The position numbers and the translations under genes are program-made. Shown here piece after piece: positions 5,438-5,690 of a DNA stretch of 5,690 nt. Positions within the stretch are counted from its first letter, which is position 1. Every line of letters begins with the position of its first letter. The DNA comes from Deltaproteobacteria bacterium RBG_13_49_15 (GTDB lineage: Bacteria; Desulfobacterota; Desulfobacteria; Desulfobacterales; UBA2156). The notes below the pieces were generated by a model. It was given only the letters and a program-made list of their open reading frames with translations. It made no database searches and was not told the DNA's origin. The stretch is taken from assembly GCA_001797695.1 (NCBI GenBank), contig MGQD01000051.1:1927-7616 (forward strand). Direction: 5' to 3'.

Positions 5438-5690
5438 ATGATGGTATACGCACTTTTTGTCCTATCTTTTTTGTTATGCCTTGTTCTGACTCCCATTGCC
5501 CGGCATGTTGCCGTTCGGAATGGGTTATTGGCCCACCCTTCCAAGGAACGCTGGCATAAAAAGCCGACCGCGCTATTCGGCGGTGTGGCCATCTATGCGG
5601 CTATCGCTGTTCCGCTTTTTTACCTTTCCGATTTTTCCACTGTTTTTTCGCATCTGGATCGATCGTCATTTCAAAAATTGCTCCCGCAGC
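5438..5690 (+). CDS. MraY/WecA-family polyprenyl-phosphate sugar-1-phosphate transferase, 5' part only
   Basis: The first 84 codons of an integral membrane protein (glycosyltransferase family 4, MraY/WecA/TagO superfamily). These enzymes transfer a sugar 1-phosphate, such as GlcNAc-1-P, from a UDP-sugar to undecaprenyl phosphate on the cytoplasmic face, starting O-antigen, teichoic-acid-like or exopolysaccharide synthesis. A hydrophobic helix spans about residues 3-21 (VYALFVLSFLLCLVLTPIA). The cytoplasmic loop NGLLAHPSKERWHKKPTALFGG (28-49) has the family pattern P-x-x-x-R-x-H-x-x-P-T-x-x-x-G-G. A second membrane segment covers about 48-63. The catalytic Asp-rich loops lie beyond the window, so WecA-like versus other subfamilies is undecided. 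ATG codons at 5438 and 5441 are both possible; neither has a clear Shine-Dalgarno. The 79 bases between the small ORF and this start hold no recognised feature. Confidence 0.85.
   Translation, partial: MMVYALFVLSFLLCLVLTPIARHVAVRNGLLAHPSKERWHKKPTALFGGVAIYAAIAVPLFYLSDFSTVFSHLDRSSFQKLLPQ

Noticed and set aside
5287..5592. 101-codon minus-strand open frame
   Set aside because: It overlaps the start of the membrane glycosyltransferase gene and the small ORF, and it has no family features.
1..5690. CRISPR array, tRNA, rRNA, insertion sequence or phage/defence module
   Set aside because: No regularly spaced repeats, RNA-gene signatures, transposase-like proteins or terminal inverted repeats were seen. 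All recognisable genes are housekeeping or envelope genes.

Overview
The window reads as ordinary bacterial chromosome of moderate GC content. A left block of five genes on the minus strand (1-3947) and a right block on the plus strand (4193-5690) diverge from one 245-base control region (3948-4192). The gene order and the protein sequences suggest a Gram-negative anaerobe of the Desulfobacterota (sulfate-reducer type). This is inferred from overall resemblance and was not tested by a search; the LPS heptose kinase does support an outer membrane.

In transcription order the minus block holds: an AlaC / LL-diaminopimelate-type aminotransferase with a large in-frame internal deletion; homoserine dehydrogenase (hom) with a C-terminal ACT domain; a ThrH-type HAD phosphatase/phosphotransferase; a YbgC/FadM-type hotdog thioesterase; and the kinase domain of RfaE1/HldE, which runs off the left edge. 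Gaps are 10, 66, 21 and 22 bases, so this is probably one operon. Hom and ThrH make consecutive steps from aspartate semialdehyde to O-phosphohomoserine plausible. The last two genes concern acyl-CoA/envelope and LPS-core precursor metabolism.

The plus block holds a complete purM (AIR synthetase), a small uncharacterised ORF starting five bases after it, and the 5' end of a MraY/WecA-family polyprenyl-phosphate sugar-1-phosphate transferase that runs off the right edge.

The control region carries a good sigma70-like promoter for purM. Its -35 element coincides with a perfect TTGACA on the opposite strand, and a 7+7 bp dyad overlies it. A 23-codon ORF lies in the probable leader of the aminotransferase transcript.

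The most unusual feature is the aminotransferase. Its N-terminal 100 residues join directly to the C-terminal 67, and the PLP-binding core with the Schiff-base lysine is absent. No mobile element, CRISPR array, tRNA or rRNA was seen. I found no convincing new multi-gene system. No stretch longer than 300 bases lacks a gene.
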